From Podocnemis expansa (lineage: Eukaryota > Chordata > Testudines > Podocnemididae): a stretch of 64,000 nt of DNA. The position numbers and the translations under genes were made by a program. The notes below the pieces were generated by a model that was not told the origin of the DNA, searched no databases, and saw only the letters and a program-made list of their open reading frames with translations. Below, in pieces: positions 11,661 through 22,940 of this stretch. Numbering within the stretch: position 1 is the stretch's first letter; the number at the start of each line of letters is the position of its first letter. The stretch is from the NCBI GenBank assembly GCA_007922195.1, contig ML682067.1:726283-790282 (forward strand), read 5' to 3'.

Positions 11661-12220
11661 AGGCAGCAGTTCAGCTCCTCCCTGTCAGTGGCTGATAACG
11701 AAGCGGGGAGGTGAAGCTGTTTGGTCTCTGTCTGCAGAGAGGCTCAGCATTTGAAAACTCCAAGGCTGGAAAGATGGGAGCCCCAGGACTCTGGGGGCCA
11801 CAGGAGGCAGCTCTGTGGCCGCACGTGGCCCATGGGCCGCGTGTTTGAGACCCCTAGCTTAAGTCATGTAGGAAGAGTGCACTTTAAATCCCTCTGCAGG
11901 CAGATGCTGGAGATTTATGCACTTTGGAAAACCGTTTTCAACCTCCATGAATGAGATGGGGGGGATGCCAAACCAAAATTTGGTTTGAGGTGCCACAATC
12001 CCTTGAGCTGGCCTTGAGTGGCCCCTTTAAGAACTGCATGCAACCATTGCTGTTTGTACATTCACAGTTTGCTCTGGATGGCCAAGCAGCCTGATGACAA
12101 TGTTACATTATCTTCCTTTCCCCCACTACTGAAATGGGTCACAAATAAAACTTTACTGCTTTAAAAAACATCTGTCTTTATTTATTCATGGTCTGGAGAT
12201 TGTTGGTGCAGAAAGAAGTA

Positions 12221-12242
12221 AGTGTGTGTGTGTGGGGGGGGG
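12221..12242 (+). repeat. (TG)n(G)n simple repeat
   Basis: A TG run passes into a G run, inside the Harbinger relic. Confidence 0.8.
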
Positions 12243-12412
12243 GTGAAGTGAAAGTATGGGGGGTGGGAAAGAAAGGCATAGCACTGACAGAGACATATAT
12301 TATTGCTGTTCATTTCAAAAATGGTTTTTCAATGCTTTCCTGAGACACAGCACTCTGCCATTGGCTCTCAGTGTAGCACTGGAATCTGGCTGCTCAAAAT
12401 GTGCAACCATCA

Positions 12413-13617
12413 TCACAGCTTTTTGAACCAACCCTGGGGGAACTTTTTGCCTCTTGTTTCACACACATTATGGAGCACGCAGCGGGCAGAGATAACTATT
12501 GGGATTTTTTTTTCATTGAGATCAAGCCTAGTGCTTAGACTTCTTCTTGCCTTTAAACAGCCAAATGCCCATTCCAGCACCATTTTGCACTTACTGAGCC
12601 TATTATTGAAATGCTCTTTCTCTCTGTTGAGGTGCCTGGTGTTGGGCTTCATTAGCCAAGGGAACAAGGGGAAGGCAGGATCCCTCAGGATCACTATTGG
12701 CATTTCAACATCCCCACTATTTATTTTTTGATCAGGGAAGAAAGTGCCCACCTCCATCTTTTTAAACAGACCTGAATTTCTAAAGATGTGGGCTTCGTGC
12801 ACCCTAGCAGACCACAACAGTGATGTCAGTGAAACATCCTTTGTGATACACAGGGGCCAGCTAGCTGAGAAGTGTCCCTTCCAATTTATATTCTCTTGGG
12901 CAAGGTGGTCTGGAAATAAGACAGGAATATAAGTTCATCTGTTGCCCCACACACCACCAGTTTGGGAACTCTGTTCGAGCAAACCCATCTACTATGTCTT
13001 GCACATTTCCTGAAGGCAAAGTCAATTAACAGCCCTGTACACTTGCATCACAGCAGCTCCCACAGCGGATTTACTAACTCTGAACTGATTCTCAACTGAC
13101 TGCTAGCAATCTGGGACTGCTATTTACCACACACCTGCTTCTCTAGTTTCAGAGCTGGTCTCAAGTAAGTACTCCTGCACTTCAGGGCTCAGGACAGCTC
13201 TACGCAAAGATCACAGAAAGTGTTCTTTCACATATGAAAGTTCTGCAGCCACTGCTCATTATCCCACACATTTATCATAGGTGAGCCCACCAGTCTGTGC
13301 ATGTTTCCCAGGACCAGAACTGGTGCTCTACCAACTGAAGATGATACGTGACAGCCTGCAGCATACAGGAATTGTTTCACTCTATGGCTTGTAGTAGGGC
13401 AGCCTGAGTAACATTGCAATTTTCTGCTCTGTGGCTCTTGTCTTGCTCCTGAAAATACTGAAGGATTAGTCATGAGGTATTTGTGATGCACACAATGATA
13501 ATGCAGAGTTGGCTGGGCTCCATTCCCCTCCAGAAATAGCATGTGTGCAGCAGAGGAAAACACCATGAAAAAGAATTTGCCATTGGTTTGGGACAGGAAG
13601 GGAGGGGTAGGGAGCAC
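12413..13617 (-). pseudogene. Harbinger (HARBI1-like) DDE transposase remnant
   Basis: The open stretch 12817-12413 reads RVHEAHIFRNSGLFKK, then EMPIVILRDPAFPL with PWLMKP, then FNNRLSKCKMVLEWAFGCLK. These are the last two blocks of the Harbinger DDE transposase (the D in the RDPA segment, and the glutamate of the VLEWAFGRLK block). An earlier piece at about 13260-13220 reads VWDNEQWLQNFHM, the usual N-terminal region. The frame is broken between the two, so the enzyme is dead. Confidence 0.78.
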
Positions 13618-13853
13618 ATTGTATCATGGGAAGATGACAACTTTTCCCAAAGCCTCTAAGTGTAGTTGCACTGTGGGATACTTACAGTGTGGAATACCTA
13701 CAGTGCACTGCTTTGAATGTCAACCAAAGCATGGCTGGTGGGGAAGAAAGAGCCCAATGCATTTAGAAATGCTCCTTGAAGTGCTAAAATTCAGCAGGTG
13801 AAAGTCAATTTAAAATAAATCAATTCACTCCTCAGTGTAGACATACCCATAGT

Positions 13854-16800
13854 CATCTGGAATTTGATCCTCCACTACTTAGTTTTTAGGTATTTTGCTA
13901 TTGATTTTATTGGAAACAGTACCATGCCCTCTCCTGTGCAAAGTGAGTAGCGAGTGGATTTATAATGCTACTGTTTTGGTTAGGTAGTGTTTTACAGCTA
14001 TTACATACAGATGTAAGTGACAACCCAAGTTACAAGGCAGTGGAGAAGCAAAACACAGATGTTTAATTTGCTGTGTATAGGAATAGAAAGCAAAACCAAC
14101 ATTCTTTTCACATATCTGTAAAATGTGCTACCTAAAGCAGCTCCGATTCTGCAGTCATGGGTGCCCTAAATGTGTGACTGATACAAAGGCTGCTGTAGAG
14201 GTCTGTATTAGTCGAATCAGACTTAATTCCAACCTCTCTAGACCACATGAAGCTCCTGCACATAGTAAATGCACAAAGTACTTGTGATAAAGTGTAATTA
14301 ATAGGAGTTCAATTTCCATGTACACCTTCTGTTCAGAATATGCTAGAATAAGCAATTTTGCACTACAGTTCAGACCTATCCTAGGAGATTTTATAGAAGA
14401 AAGTGTAATTACATGTTTAATGCAGTGCGGTGAACTTTGAAGAGAAAATTATGAAAATCCAATACCTTCCTTCAGTTTAGTACGTGTGTGTTCCTTTTAT
14501 TCTGAAAATCTAAATAAAACCATAGTTGCATTGGTATGTAATAAATATACTGATTTGTTATTTTACATGGTTGTGATATTCCCTTGCCTCCTAATGTGAT
14601 TCCAGACCTTTCAAAATGAAATATAGTGGGAAGTAGAGAAGACAGATAAAATATTTCCCAATGTATTAACAATACTTAAAGAGTTCTCAAAATATTTGCA
14701 TGTTCAAGGAATTCTTTTTAGCTTGCAGGGATCTTGCAACAACATAGTAGCCAAGTTATAAATTCTTACTCTTTATTCAGGCAGATTCCCATTGAGCACT
14801 CTGTAAGTCGTCACAAAAGTAAAACCTGAGCTTAGATTGGGTGATGCAATGAAATTACTCAGAACTGTTTTTATAGCAAGATACCTGTGCGTAAGGTTTT
14901 TAATAAGGAATTAGTTGTTGGCCTAAAAGTGTTTTGCCCAAGATGATACTTTATGTATCCAACCACAAAATATTAATATGTTCTGGAAAATTATTTATAT
15001 AACTCAGACTTGAGAAACAAATATTTAAAGTCGAGTATCAAAATTAAGCAATTGTCCCAACTTGAAATATGGAGAGATATACATAGAATGTCAACTCCTT
15101 TAAACTTCTCCTTCCCCTTTAAACTGTTTAATTCTCAAATACTTTACTAACAAACCCAATAAAACAATTTTATTTAGTACAAGGGAAGTTTCCTTCAATA
15201 CTAGTCATAACTAGAAAAAAGATGTTTCAATTTTCAGACAGACAGATGAGTAAAAAGTGTTGGGTACTTTTGGTTTCTGATTCTAGTTAAACATCTGTTC
15301 TCTTTGTTTCACAGCACTGTCGTTAAGTGAAAGATCTTAGTGCAACAAATATATATGCATATGCAGGCAAGCTGTGGCCCACAAAGATTGCACTTTTGTG
15401 TTATGGTAGAAGCATGGCAGAATGAATGGAAGAAATATATTTGCTTTAGAAACTATGAAAAATATCCTTATTTAAACACCACCCCCCAAAGAACAAAACC
15501 AAAACCACAATACTACACTAATCAACCAAAACATTTCAGTATTGCAACAGTGAGTTGCTGCATTTGGGATCTTTATTGTACTACAAACATTAAAGGTCTA
15601 CTTTGCTCTCAACTACAGGTAGAAATACATAAAAAAAAATTTAAAAATCTGTTCGTGCCTAGATTAGTAGATGAGGCAGCATTCCAGAACAAAGAGTTTT
15701 ACCTTAATTCTAAATATAATCTCATGAAAGATAAATTACAAATAAATAAAATACAAAATAATAATAAAACAAAACAAAACTGAAGAGGGTCTTATTTTGT
15801 ATGTGCCCACATCATACATGCACATGCACACACCCTCACAAGCGTGACTCCATTGGGCCAGATTTTCTGGCCTGGTGAGTTGGGAGAGGGCATCAGAGAG
15901 CCACTTGCAGCCTGAAGGTTACTCTGCATTCAGTTGGTAACTTTCCCAAGAGACTATCTACAAGCTGAGAACTAAGGATAGCACAATGCACTCTGGCCAC
16001 ACCCCTCCTGCTCCCTTCTCATGCTCTATAATGGGTTTTGTGTCTATGAGTAGAATCACATTTAGGCTTGGAATCTGCTAGATACACTATGGGAATTATA
16101 ATCAAGGAGAAAAGCCTAGTTGACTCCTCCATTACACCCCCAGAATGATACAGAGCAGGGAAGAAAACTTGCACTGGCAAGGTCCACAGAATTACTCCAT
16201 GTTTACACTGAGAGGAAGTGGGCCCAAAGTTTTTAAAAAACCTTTTGAAAGATAAAGAAGATAATCTCTTTTGTTAACATTCAAAGATCGATTTTGTTTT
16301 CCTTCCAATTAGTTTGCCACAATGTCTTTTGCTGGTGATGTCCAAATTGTATCTTGTAGTTGTAATTTTTAAAAATTACAGAACATCATGAACAAAGATG
16401 AGACTAATTCCCCCAGATCCCAGCTCTGAATGTCAGCCTTGGGCTGGGCTGGAGCTCACAGTGTGACCTTCTCTCTTGAATAGGCCAAGCCCAAAAGACC
16501 CAAACTTTGATCAAGATGCTTTCTGACCTTACTTACATGGGCAACATCACAACAAATCTGGACAGATTCTGCTGATATCAGTGGAGCTACTCCAGAGTCA
16601 GACCCATGTAACTGAGAACACAATTTAACTTATGGAATTTGATTCTGGTTCCAGTTTGGATCAGTTTTGTCTCAGGTCCATATTTAATTTTGAAGACTTG
16701 AATTTCATTAGATTTCTGCCATTAAAGAAAGTCTTCAAAGTCATGTATGTTTTTCCAGGCCCCTAAGCTTATTTTGGTCTACTAAGTAAGCAATCTAGCA

Positions 16801-17744
16801 GCTTTCTTTCTTTTTCTTTCTTTCTTTCTCTCCAAGGTTTTAAAGCATTAGAACAACATTGCTCTTCAGAATAGCAGCAGATGAAAAGTAGCTCTATTAA
16901 GCTAGACCAGTTTCATATTTACGTATGCGTTAGTAACTGTGGTTGGCAGCTTGAGAATAAAAGGTGGGAAGGAAATTCATTGGATGTCATCACAAACCAG
17001 ACTTACATAAAGGATGAACACAAGTAGCCTTAGGAAATTAAAGATGCTTGGAAGAGCTTTAATGGAGCATAACCTTGGATGTTTCCTCATGTTCATGGGT
17101 GGGCTGGCTGGGCTATTTAAAAATGTCTGGTTCACATTAACACCACCCAGTGTTTGGGGATGCTTCTCAGTGGAAAGCAAACGAGTATTTGAATACTGAT
17201 TCCGTACCTTAGCACTTAATGAAAACAACAAAGTACAGATGCTTCATGTAGCACCTCAGATGACCTTCTCACTAAATGTTCTAACACTGGAAAATAGTTT
17301 CATTAAGGGAAATAATACTAATAAACTGTATTTGTTGCCTGCTACTAAGGCAACAGCTTTCCAGTTCCCTATCTTCAAGTCATTTTAGAAGAAACAAAAA
17401 CTGAAATACAATAGCATCCATTTAACAGGGCAGTTCTCACACAATGATCTGATTAAAGTTAATCTGTGCTCGTAAATGTGTGTCAAAACAAAAGTCCCAT
17501 CAATAATAGATCAGCCATTTTTTCTTATAGATCTGGAAGACTGCACACAGAAATCAGGCATACACTCACACTACTGATGATTCTTGGAACAGCTGAGGTT
17601 TGGGTGGGGATGAGGTGTGTACAAAGGACACAGTATTGGCACAGGTATAAGCATCTTTTTCAAGGAGGGCTAGACAGACCTAGGAGACCCTCACTCAGAT
17701 GGAACTTCTCCTGGCTTTATACCAGAGGTGCATGTAGGAACATA
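13854..17744. other. Long repeat-poor non-coding stretch
   Basis: Nearly 3.9 kb with no transposon termini, no LINE sequence and no convincing coding region. Short open frames such as 15340-15783 have low-complexity, Asn/Lys-rich translations. A (CTTT)n run is at about 16801-16830. It stands out against the transposon-dense surroundings and could hold conserved regulatory DNA, but nothing in it identifies a function. Confidence 0.6.
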
Positions 17745-18188
17745 GGGTGTGTCTACACGTCTCTTTTATTTTGAAATAACACTGGTTATTTCGAAATAAA
17801 AGAGATTAGGTCCACACAATGTTTTCTTATTTTGAAATGACGGGATCTGTCATTTCAAAATAAGACCCATCATTTTGAAATAGCTTAAACCCCATTCATT
17901 TTGAAATGGCTGTTATTTTGAAATGGTTATTTCAAAATAAGGCCGTTTGGACATGTTGTTTCGAAACAACACCATTGTTTTGAAACAACTGTTTCAAAAC
18001 ATGTCCGAACAGCCTTATTTCAAAATAACTATTTCAAAATAACAGCTGCTTTGATAGCAGGCTTTCCCTTAATTCGAATTAACATTTTCTTAATTCAAAT
18101 TAACTTATTTTGAAATAACGACTTTATTTCAAAATAACTCATTTTGAAATACTTATTTCGAAATAACTATGTATGTGTAGACATAGCC
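17745..18188. mobile_element. Palindrome-iterated MITE with Harbinger-like ends (TTCGAA type)
   Basis: Ends are GGGTGTGTCTACACG and the complement of GGCTATGTCTACACATA. Between them the 14-bp palindrome TTATTTCGAAATAA and near variants (TTATTTTGAAATAA) recur about a dozen times in both orientations, with AATTCGAATTAA as a second palindrome. A TA dinucleotide flanks both ends. The end sequence matches the terminus of the Harbinger relic at 13853. It encodes nothing. Confidence 0.8.
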
Positions 18189-18673
18189 TAATTGCACCCT
18201 CTTTTGGAATGGTACAGCATGAGTCCTGGATATTTTCACTTCAAGCTGATTTGAGTTGAGAGAAGGTTACGTCACATTGTGTGCTTCTCTTTCCTGATTG
18301 GGTGGCTGATGAACTGTCAATCAAAGTTTCAACACGTATTTGCAGTCAGCAATTCAAAAGCGGCTGGGATCATTTTCCAATATCAGTTTAAAATTTGTTG
18401 TTTCATGAAAGGGTTGTGCAAGATCCACCCCCTACTATAAACAACTTCTGTAAGGTACTGTTCTCTTAGCTCATCTGGAAAAGCGACTTCCTCTGAATGA
18501 ACTGGCTCTTGTGTATAAGATCAGCTGCAGTGGCATGTATTTCAAAACCAGCATATCTAACCACAGATTGGCAGAAACTGCTGATTTAGTGGCTAAGTCC
18601 TTTCACAAGGTCTAGCTGTTGCAAAATTCACTAAGCAGTATTTTCTACAGTCATCAAGATATAGGTCTTGATT

Positions 18674-18730
18674 GAATAGAATAGAATAGAATAGAATAGA
18701 ATAGAATATAGGGTTGGAAGGGACCTCATG
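18674..18730 (-). mobile_element. CR1 LINE 3' tail fragment
   Basis: Repeated AGAATA units are followed by TAGGGTTGGAAGGGACCTCA, the complement of the standard CR1 3' end. Only the tail remains, as in typical 5'-truncated copies. Confidence 0.75.
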
Positions 18731-18935
18731 AGATTGTGTGGGTATATTGTTTGCTCAAAAGTGATAGGCACAATTAATCAGTACTAATTAACAGGCATAG
18801 AAATCAAAATTGCAAGTGAATGAGATGTTTACTTTTTGCCTAACTAAGTACTTATATTAGGGAGTATCAATTGAGGTTTTGATTAAATGAAAATTCTCAC
18901 GGAAATTATCTGCTTTCTGTGAGCTCCCTTCCAAA

Positions 18936-19015
18936 AAAAGCAAAAACAAAAACAAAAACAAAAACAAAAAACCCAAAACAAAAAAAAACACCCAAAACCA
19001 AAAAACCCCAAGAAC
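18936..19015 (+). repeat. A-rich (AAAAAC)n simple repeat
   Basis: Several tandem AAAAAC units are followed by irregular A/C sequence. Confidence 0.8.
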
Positions 19016-20041
19016 CAATACCCACTTCAAAATTTCTCTTTTTGACTAAAAAATAGGGAAGTTTTTAGCTCTTCAGCAAAAACTCCATTTTCACAGTGAG
19101 AAACCTCCTCACTGCCCTCCCTCTGGCCAGCTCTAACCTACAAAGCAATCATCACCACAGCATCTGAGCATCGCATCACTTCCAGGAAACCAAACCAAAC
19201 TCACATTTGACACAAATGACTCAGAATCTTGCATAAGAGTAATTTATAAAGACAATAAAGCATGAATTAAAACTGGGGAGTTTTTGTTCCAAGTGTTACC
19301 AAAGTTCTTTTCTGATCTTATGCACCCTGCTATCTCAGATTCTTCTTTAAAATCCATCCATATGACTCACTTTTTATAGTCAGTTTTGTATTGCTAGCCT
19401 CCACCCTGGTCTCTGTAGCGGATGCTGTCCGGAAATCTTATTCCTCTCAATTTAATGCATTAAAAAAATCCAAAGAGGAAACAACGTATGGCCATATTGT
19501 TAAGTTTAACTATTCACTGCTGAAATCCTTTCAACCTAGCCCTTTCTTTGTTGTCCATTTGTCCTGTTAAATCTCATTGAAATTGTAGGTTCCTTGGAAA
19601 AATGACCTGTCAGGTTTTTGTAACTTTAAAGTGTCTCCTACACCTATGCAGCTGGATAAATAATAATTCATACAATTTCGGTTTAAGATTTTGTAATAAA
19701 TGAACTGGAATATTTATTTGGTAACTTAAAAAGTGCTTGACAGTAGTCAGGTAGGTCATTTTCAACATATTTTTAAAAGGAGCATCTGCTGTGTACAATA
19801 AACTTGGCCAACAGAAGCTATGAAGTGTCCAGCCCCAGAATCACAAAATGATTTATAAAGTAACAAGTTAGATATTGTTAATGCAGAGGCTGCCTTATAC
19901 ACTTCACCATAAACTGAACCAAGCTTCAGAGATTGGAATCCCACTTCTCTGTGGAAAACGAATATTAACCAGAACTTAAAACTATCCTTACTTTTTTGAA
20001 TAACACCTTAGGATCTTTAACCGCTACCTGTACAGTCACCT

Positions 20042-20418
20042 GGGTTATGTCTACACTGGAGGCTTAAGCTGATTTAACCTGGCTTTAACTGACTTCAGCA
20101 ACTCCATGGCCAATTGGCATTTATTCAGTTGACTTAAACACTTGCTTAAGTCGACTTAATAACTCCTGCCCTTAAAGTTGACTTTAAACATTAAGTTGCC
20201 TTTACTGTCAACTTAATGAAATGTGGCTGCCTAAGTCAACTTTATTAAGTCAACTTAAGCCAGGGTAGCCACTCAACTTTAAGCAGGTCCTCTGGCTTAA
20301 TTCAACTTAATAAAGTCGACTTAAAAAAATGTGGACTCTCTAAGTCAACTTAATAAAGTCGACATTAAGTCAACCTTATTAAGTTGACTTAACTGAGCCC
20401 TCTAATGTAGATGCAGCC
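20042..20418. mobile_element. Palindrome-iterated MITE with Harbinger-like ends (AAGTCGACTT type)
   Basis: It starts GGGTTATGTCTACACTGGAGG and ends with a degenerate complement (TCTAATGTAGATGCAGCC). The interior is a series of the palindromic unit TTAAGTCGACTTAA and variants (AAGTTGACTTAA). Relatives are at 28423-28727 and 28821-29060. Confidence 0.75.
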
Positions 20419-20474
20419 TTCCACTTTAACATCTCATTCAAAGGATGCTACCTCTGTGAGAATATTGACAAGCT

Positions 20475-20570
20475 CCAGAGCAATAACCGTGTTAGTCTAG
20501 TTCAGCAAAACAAATCAGGAGTCCCCAGGCACTTTTAAAGAATTAAGGGACTCCTTGTTTGTTTTTCTGT
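20475..20570. mobile_element. Penelope-like retroelement fragment, foldback form
   Basis: It contains CCGTGTTAGTCTAGTTCAGC, then AGGAGTCCCCAGGCACTTTTAAAG, then the inverse AAGGGACTCCTTGTTTGTTTTTC. It has the same organisation as 33425-33560. Confidence 0.6.
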
Positions 20571-22043
20571 GCAAATAGCGCTCCCTAGCACTGTAGTTCA
20601 GTATCACCATAGGCTTGGATTCCAAGTTCTGGTATGGGACTCAAATTTACAACCCTGCTGACTTAAAGGCAAGGTTAGACTAAATGAGTCATGCTTACAT
20701 TGCTAAAGGAGATAGAATAAAGCCATAGCAGCCAACATTCCTAATTTTTATGGAACAGTCCCAGATGCCCACAGCACTGGGAGAGGAGACAGAAGAATTT
20801 ACTTGTCTTAAAGATTTAGCTACAGAGGAATAGAAGAGAATCTTGATTGTAGCAGTGTTTTTTGTTTGATTTGGAGGGTGGAAGTCATACTTCAGAACAA
20901 ACTCCCCTTTTCTATTTAATTAGTAGGATTTTTTTTTTTTTTTGTAAAATAGAGTGGGATCCTCAAATGAATCTAGCTTGATGACTTTGTGTGTCATCTT
21001 TTTTGAATTACTAGATATCAGTTGTGCAACAGTGCATTAAGTATTGAAACATTTACACAGGAAGCATTCCATATTGTATCAGGTTCATGCCACCTAGTGG
21101 TAATAGTACATATTTGATTTATCCATCTCTTCCTTCATATATATAAAAAACTGTCTCTTAAAGACACAAAATTACTAGTTATTAGTCCATGCATAGCCTG
21201 TACATGAAAATTTTGTCTTTCACCCTCAGATACCACATTAACTCTGTCTCTTGGACCACCAAAGACAAGTGTAGTTGGCCCTCAGTAAAAAGAACTGAAG
21301 GCAAAAACAAAGATTTGCAAACTGACCTGCCCACTACGGCCTGGCACATAGTCCAACTTTAGCTGCTGAAGCTGTCATCAACCAAGGTAGCAGAGAGAGA
21401 AACAAATAACATCAGTGCTTCTACTCAGGCAGTTCTCATTGATGTAGACTACAAATACAGCATCGCTCACTTGCCGAAGCCATAATCTAACCCTCAATAT
21501 TCTAAGTGTTCTTTTGAAACTTTGAAGAATATTTTAATGGATATATTTTGACCATAAAATGTCATCTCCAGGTCTGTCTGCTTCAGAATTAAAAGCAGCC
21601 AAATGCATTCTGGACATAACTCAGTTGCCTTAAGTGGAGTTACACCAAGGATGAATTTGGCCAGAACATTTATAGATAACAGAACTTTATAGAGATAAGG
21701 TTAACTTTAGCCTTCCTTTATCCAACTGTTGTTCCAGACACTGAATAGGCTGAAATATCAACCAAACGGTTGCATTTGGAGCTTTGTGATATGGTATGTT
21801 TAAGAACTTCTGGTTTAATGGATTCTTTCCAATGGTGAAAAGAAATGGAGCAGGGAAATCTTCAGGAAAGTCCTGTTGCTGTGAAACATCGCCTATATTT
21901 CAGAGATTGATTTTCCCTGGTAAGGGGAGGGGATGCAATTTGAAACTCCTAGCTCTTTTAGGTGCTGTCCCCACAAACAATGGGAAGGTTGTGGTGTTGT
22001 CGCTATCATCCTCTCCTGGGAATTCTGCTGGGGAATATAGAGG
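20571..22043. other. Non-coding sequence, no recognised element
   Basis: There is a T-run near 20930-20945 and AT-rich unique sequence. No coding region or transposon ends were seen. Confidence 0.5.
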
Positions 22044-22051
22044 GATCCAGC

Positions 22052-22407
22052 CTATGTTCCCTCTAAGCTGTGCGCATGTGCACGCGCACACAGGTTGTGA
22101 AGCCCAAGCACACAACAAAATAAAGCATGCACAAAAAAATTCAGCAGTGCCAATATTTTTGTGCTACTTTAAGAAGGTGGTTTCAAATAGCATGTTTCAA
22201 ATAAGGTTTTGTAATTTATAAAATCATTTCCATCACAATCTCAAAATAAAATTTAGATATTATTTGCATCATACACACTTGCTTCATTGTGCTCACAAGT
22301 TTGACCACACTAACTAGAGTGCACACAAATTCGGACACTCGTTCTGAAAATTTGCACAAAAGAAATTTTTTGCACACACAGACTATGAAAAACTAGAGGG
22401 AACATTG
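22052..22407. mobile_element. Non-autonomous hAT element (CAATGTTCCCTCTAA family)
   Basis: Ends CTATGTTCCCTCTAAG and CTAGAGGGAACATTG are inverted copies, flanked by perfect 8-bp GATCCAGC (22044-22051, 22408-22415). The left interior has alternating purine-pyrimidine sequence (GCGCATGTGCACGCGCACAC), and AATAAAG-like and GTGTGCA-rich stretches follow. Confidence 0.88.
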
Positions 22408-22764
22408 GATCCAGCCTTAATTTAAGTTTTAGAGTCTCAATGAAAGAGGCTGTCAAATAAAAAGCACTAAATGAGCAAATATTTCTTCTCAGCTGTGCCT
22501 ACCCACTTTGATTTGGACAGGGCATTTACAAGCCTCCTGCTTCTGCCATTAATCCTGCTTCCAGGAGGCTTTTCTTCTGCTGGGTCCTGTGGTTCTACTG
22601 GCAACATTCAGGGAGCAAATCAGGCCTCTGGTTTCAGAAAAGAACTGAACAGATTCTAGATCTTGTGCCTGCTTCACAGATAACTGACCACAAAACAAAG
22701 TCAGCTAATGATCCATCCCTAGTACGAGGCCCCCTCACAGTCACCATAAAGACTTTTTTTAAAG

Positions 22765-22932
22765 CAGTGGTTTTCAAACTTTTTTCCTCGGGACCCAGTT
22801 TAAAAAAATCATTTCTGCCAGTGACCCAGCAATTACCTCTTTTAGCAATACATTCCAGTCTTTTGGTGGCAGCAGCAAGGGGTGCTGCGACCCAGTACTT
22901 GACTGTCCTGACCCTAAGTCTCAAAAACACTG
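22765..22932. mobile_element. Short hAT element (CAGTGGTTTTCAAAC ends)
   Basis: Left end CAGTGGTTTTCAAACTTTT, right end CTCAAAAACACTG, flanked by TTTTAAAG (22757-22764, 22933-22940), perfect 8 bp with central TA. It is 168 bp with no coding capacity. Confidence 0.82.
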
Positions 22933-22940
22933 TTTTAAAG

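Larger units (their letters stand above)
9746..11856. mobile_element. 2.1-kb non-autonomous hAT element with perfect 8-bp TSD
   Basis: Termini are CGGGGTCTCAAAC and the inverted GTTTGAGACCCCTA, flanked on both sides by GCTTAAGT (9738-9745 and 11857-11864). It sits inside the Harbinger relic. The interior holds an AT-rich inverted region (10050-10260), a GC-rich minisatellite, a second nested hAT (10554-11181) and a 33-bp triplicate (11562-11660). No transposase is encoded; the long frames on both strands are GC-rich artefacts. A short relative with the same ends is at 33633-33843. Confidence 0.88.
7600..13853. mobile_element. PIF/Harbinger transposon relic, interrupted by a hAT element
   Basis: Two decayed convergent coding regions match the Harbinger layout: a SANT/Myb-like accessory protein on + (about 7900-9500) and a DDE transposase on - (about 13620-12410). 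The right end at 13840-13853 is GTGTAGACATACCC, the complement of GGGTATGTCTACAC, the same terminus carried by the palindromic MITEs elsewhere in the window. AATAAA signals lie between the two coding regions (12145 and 15 bp around it). A 2.1-kb hAT element (9746-11856) is inserted in the middle. The left terminus was not found, so 7600 is approximate. Confidence 0.65.
18189..20041. other. Non-coding stretch with a CR1 tail and simple repeats
   Basis: No gene. It contains a (GAATA)n run and CR1 3' fragment at about 18674-18730, and an A-rich (AAAAAC)n tract at about 18936-19015. The remainder looks unique. Confidence 0.6.

Noticed and set aside
12303..12731. Plus-strand 142-codon frame
   Set aside because: It is the antisense shadow of the Harbinger transposase remnant on the minus strand.
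15340..15783. 147-codon plus-strand frame
   Set aside because: Asn/Lys/Gln-rich translation from AT-rich DNA with no recognisable motif, no start context and no splice support.
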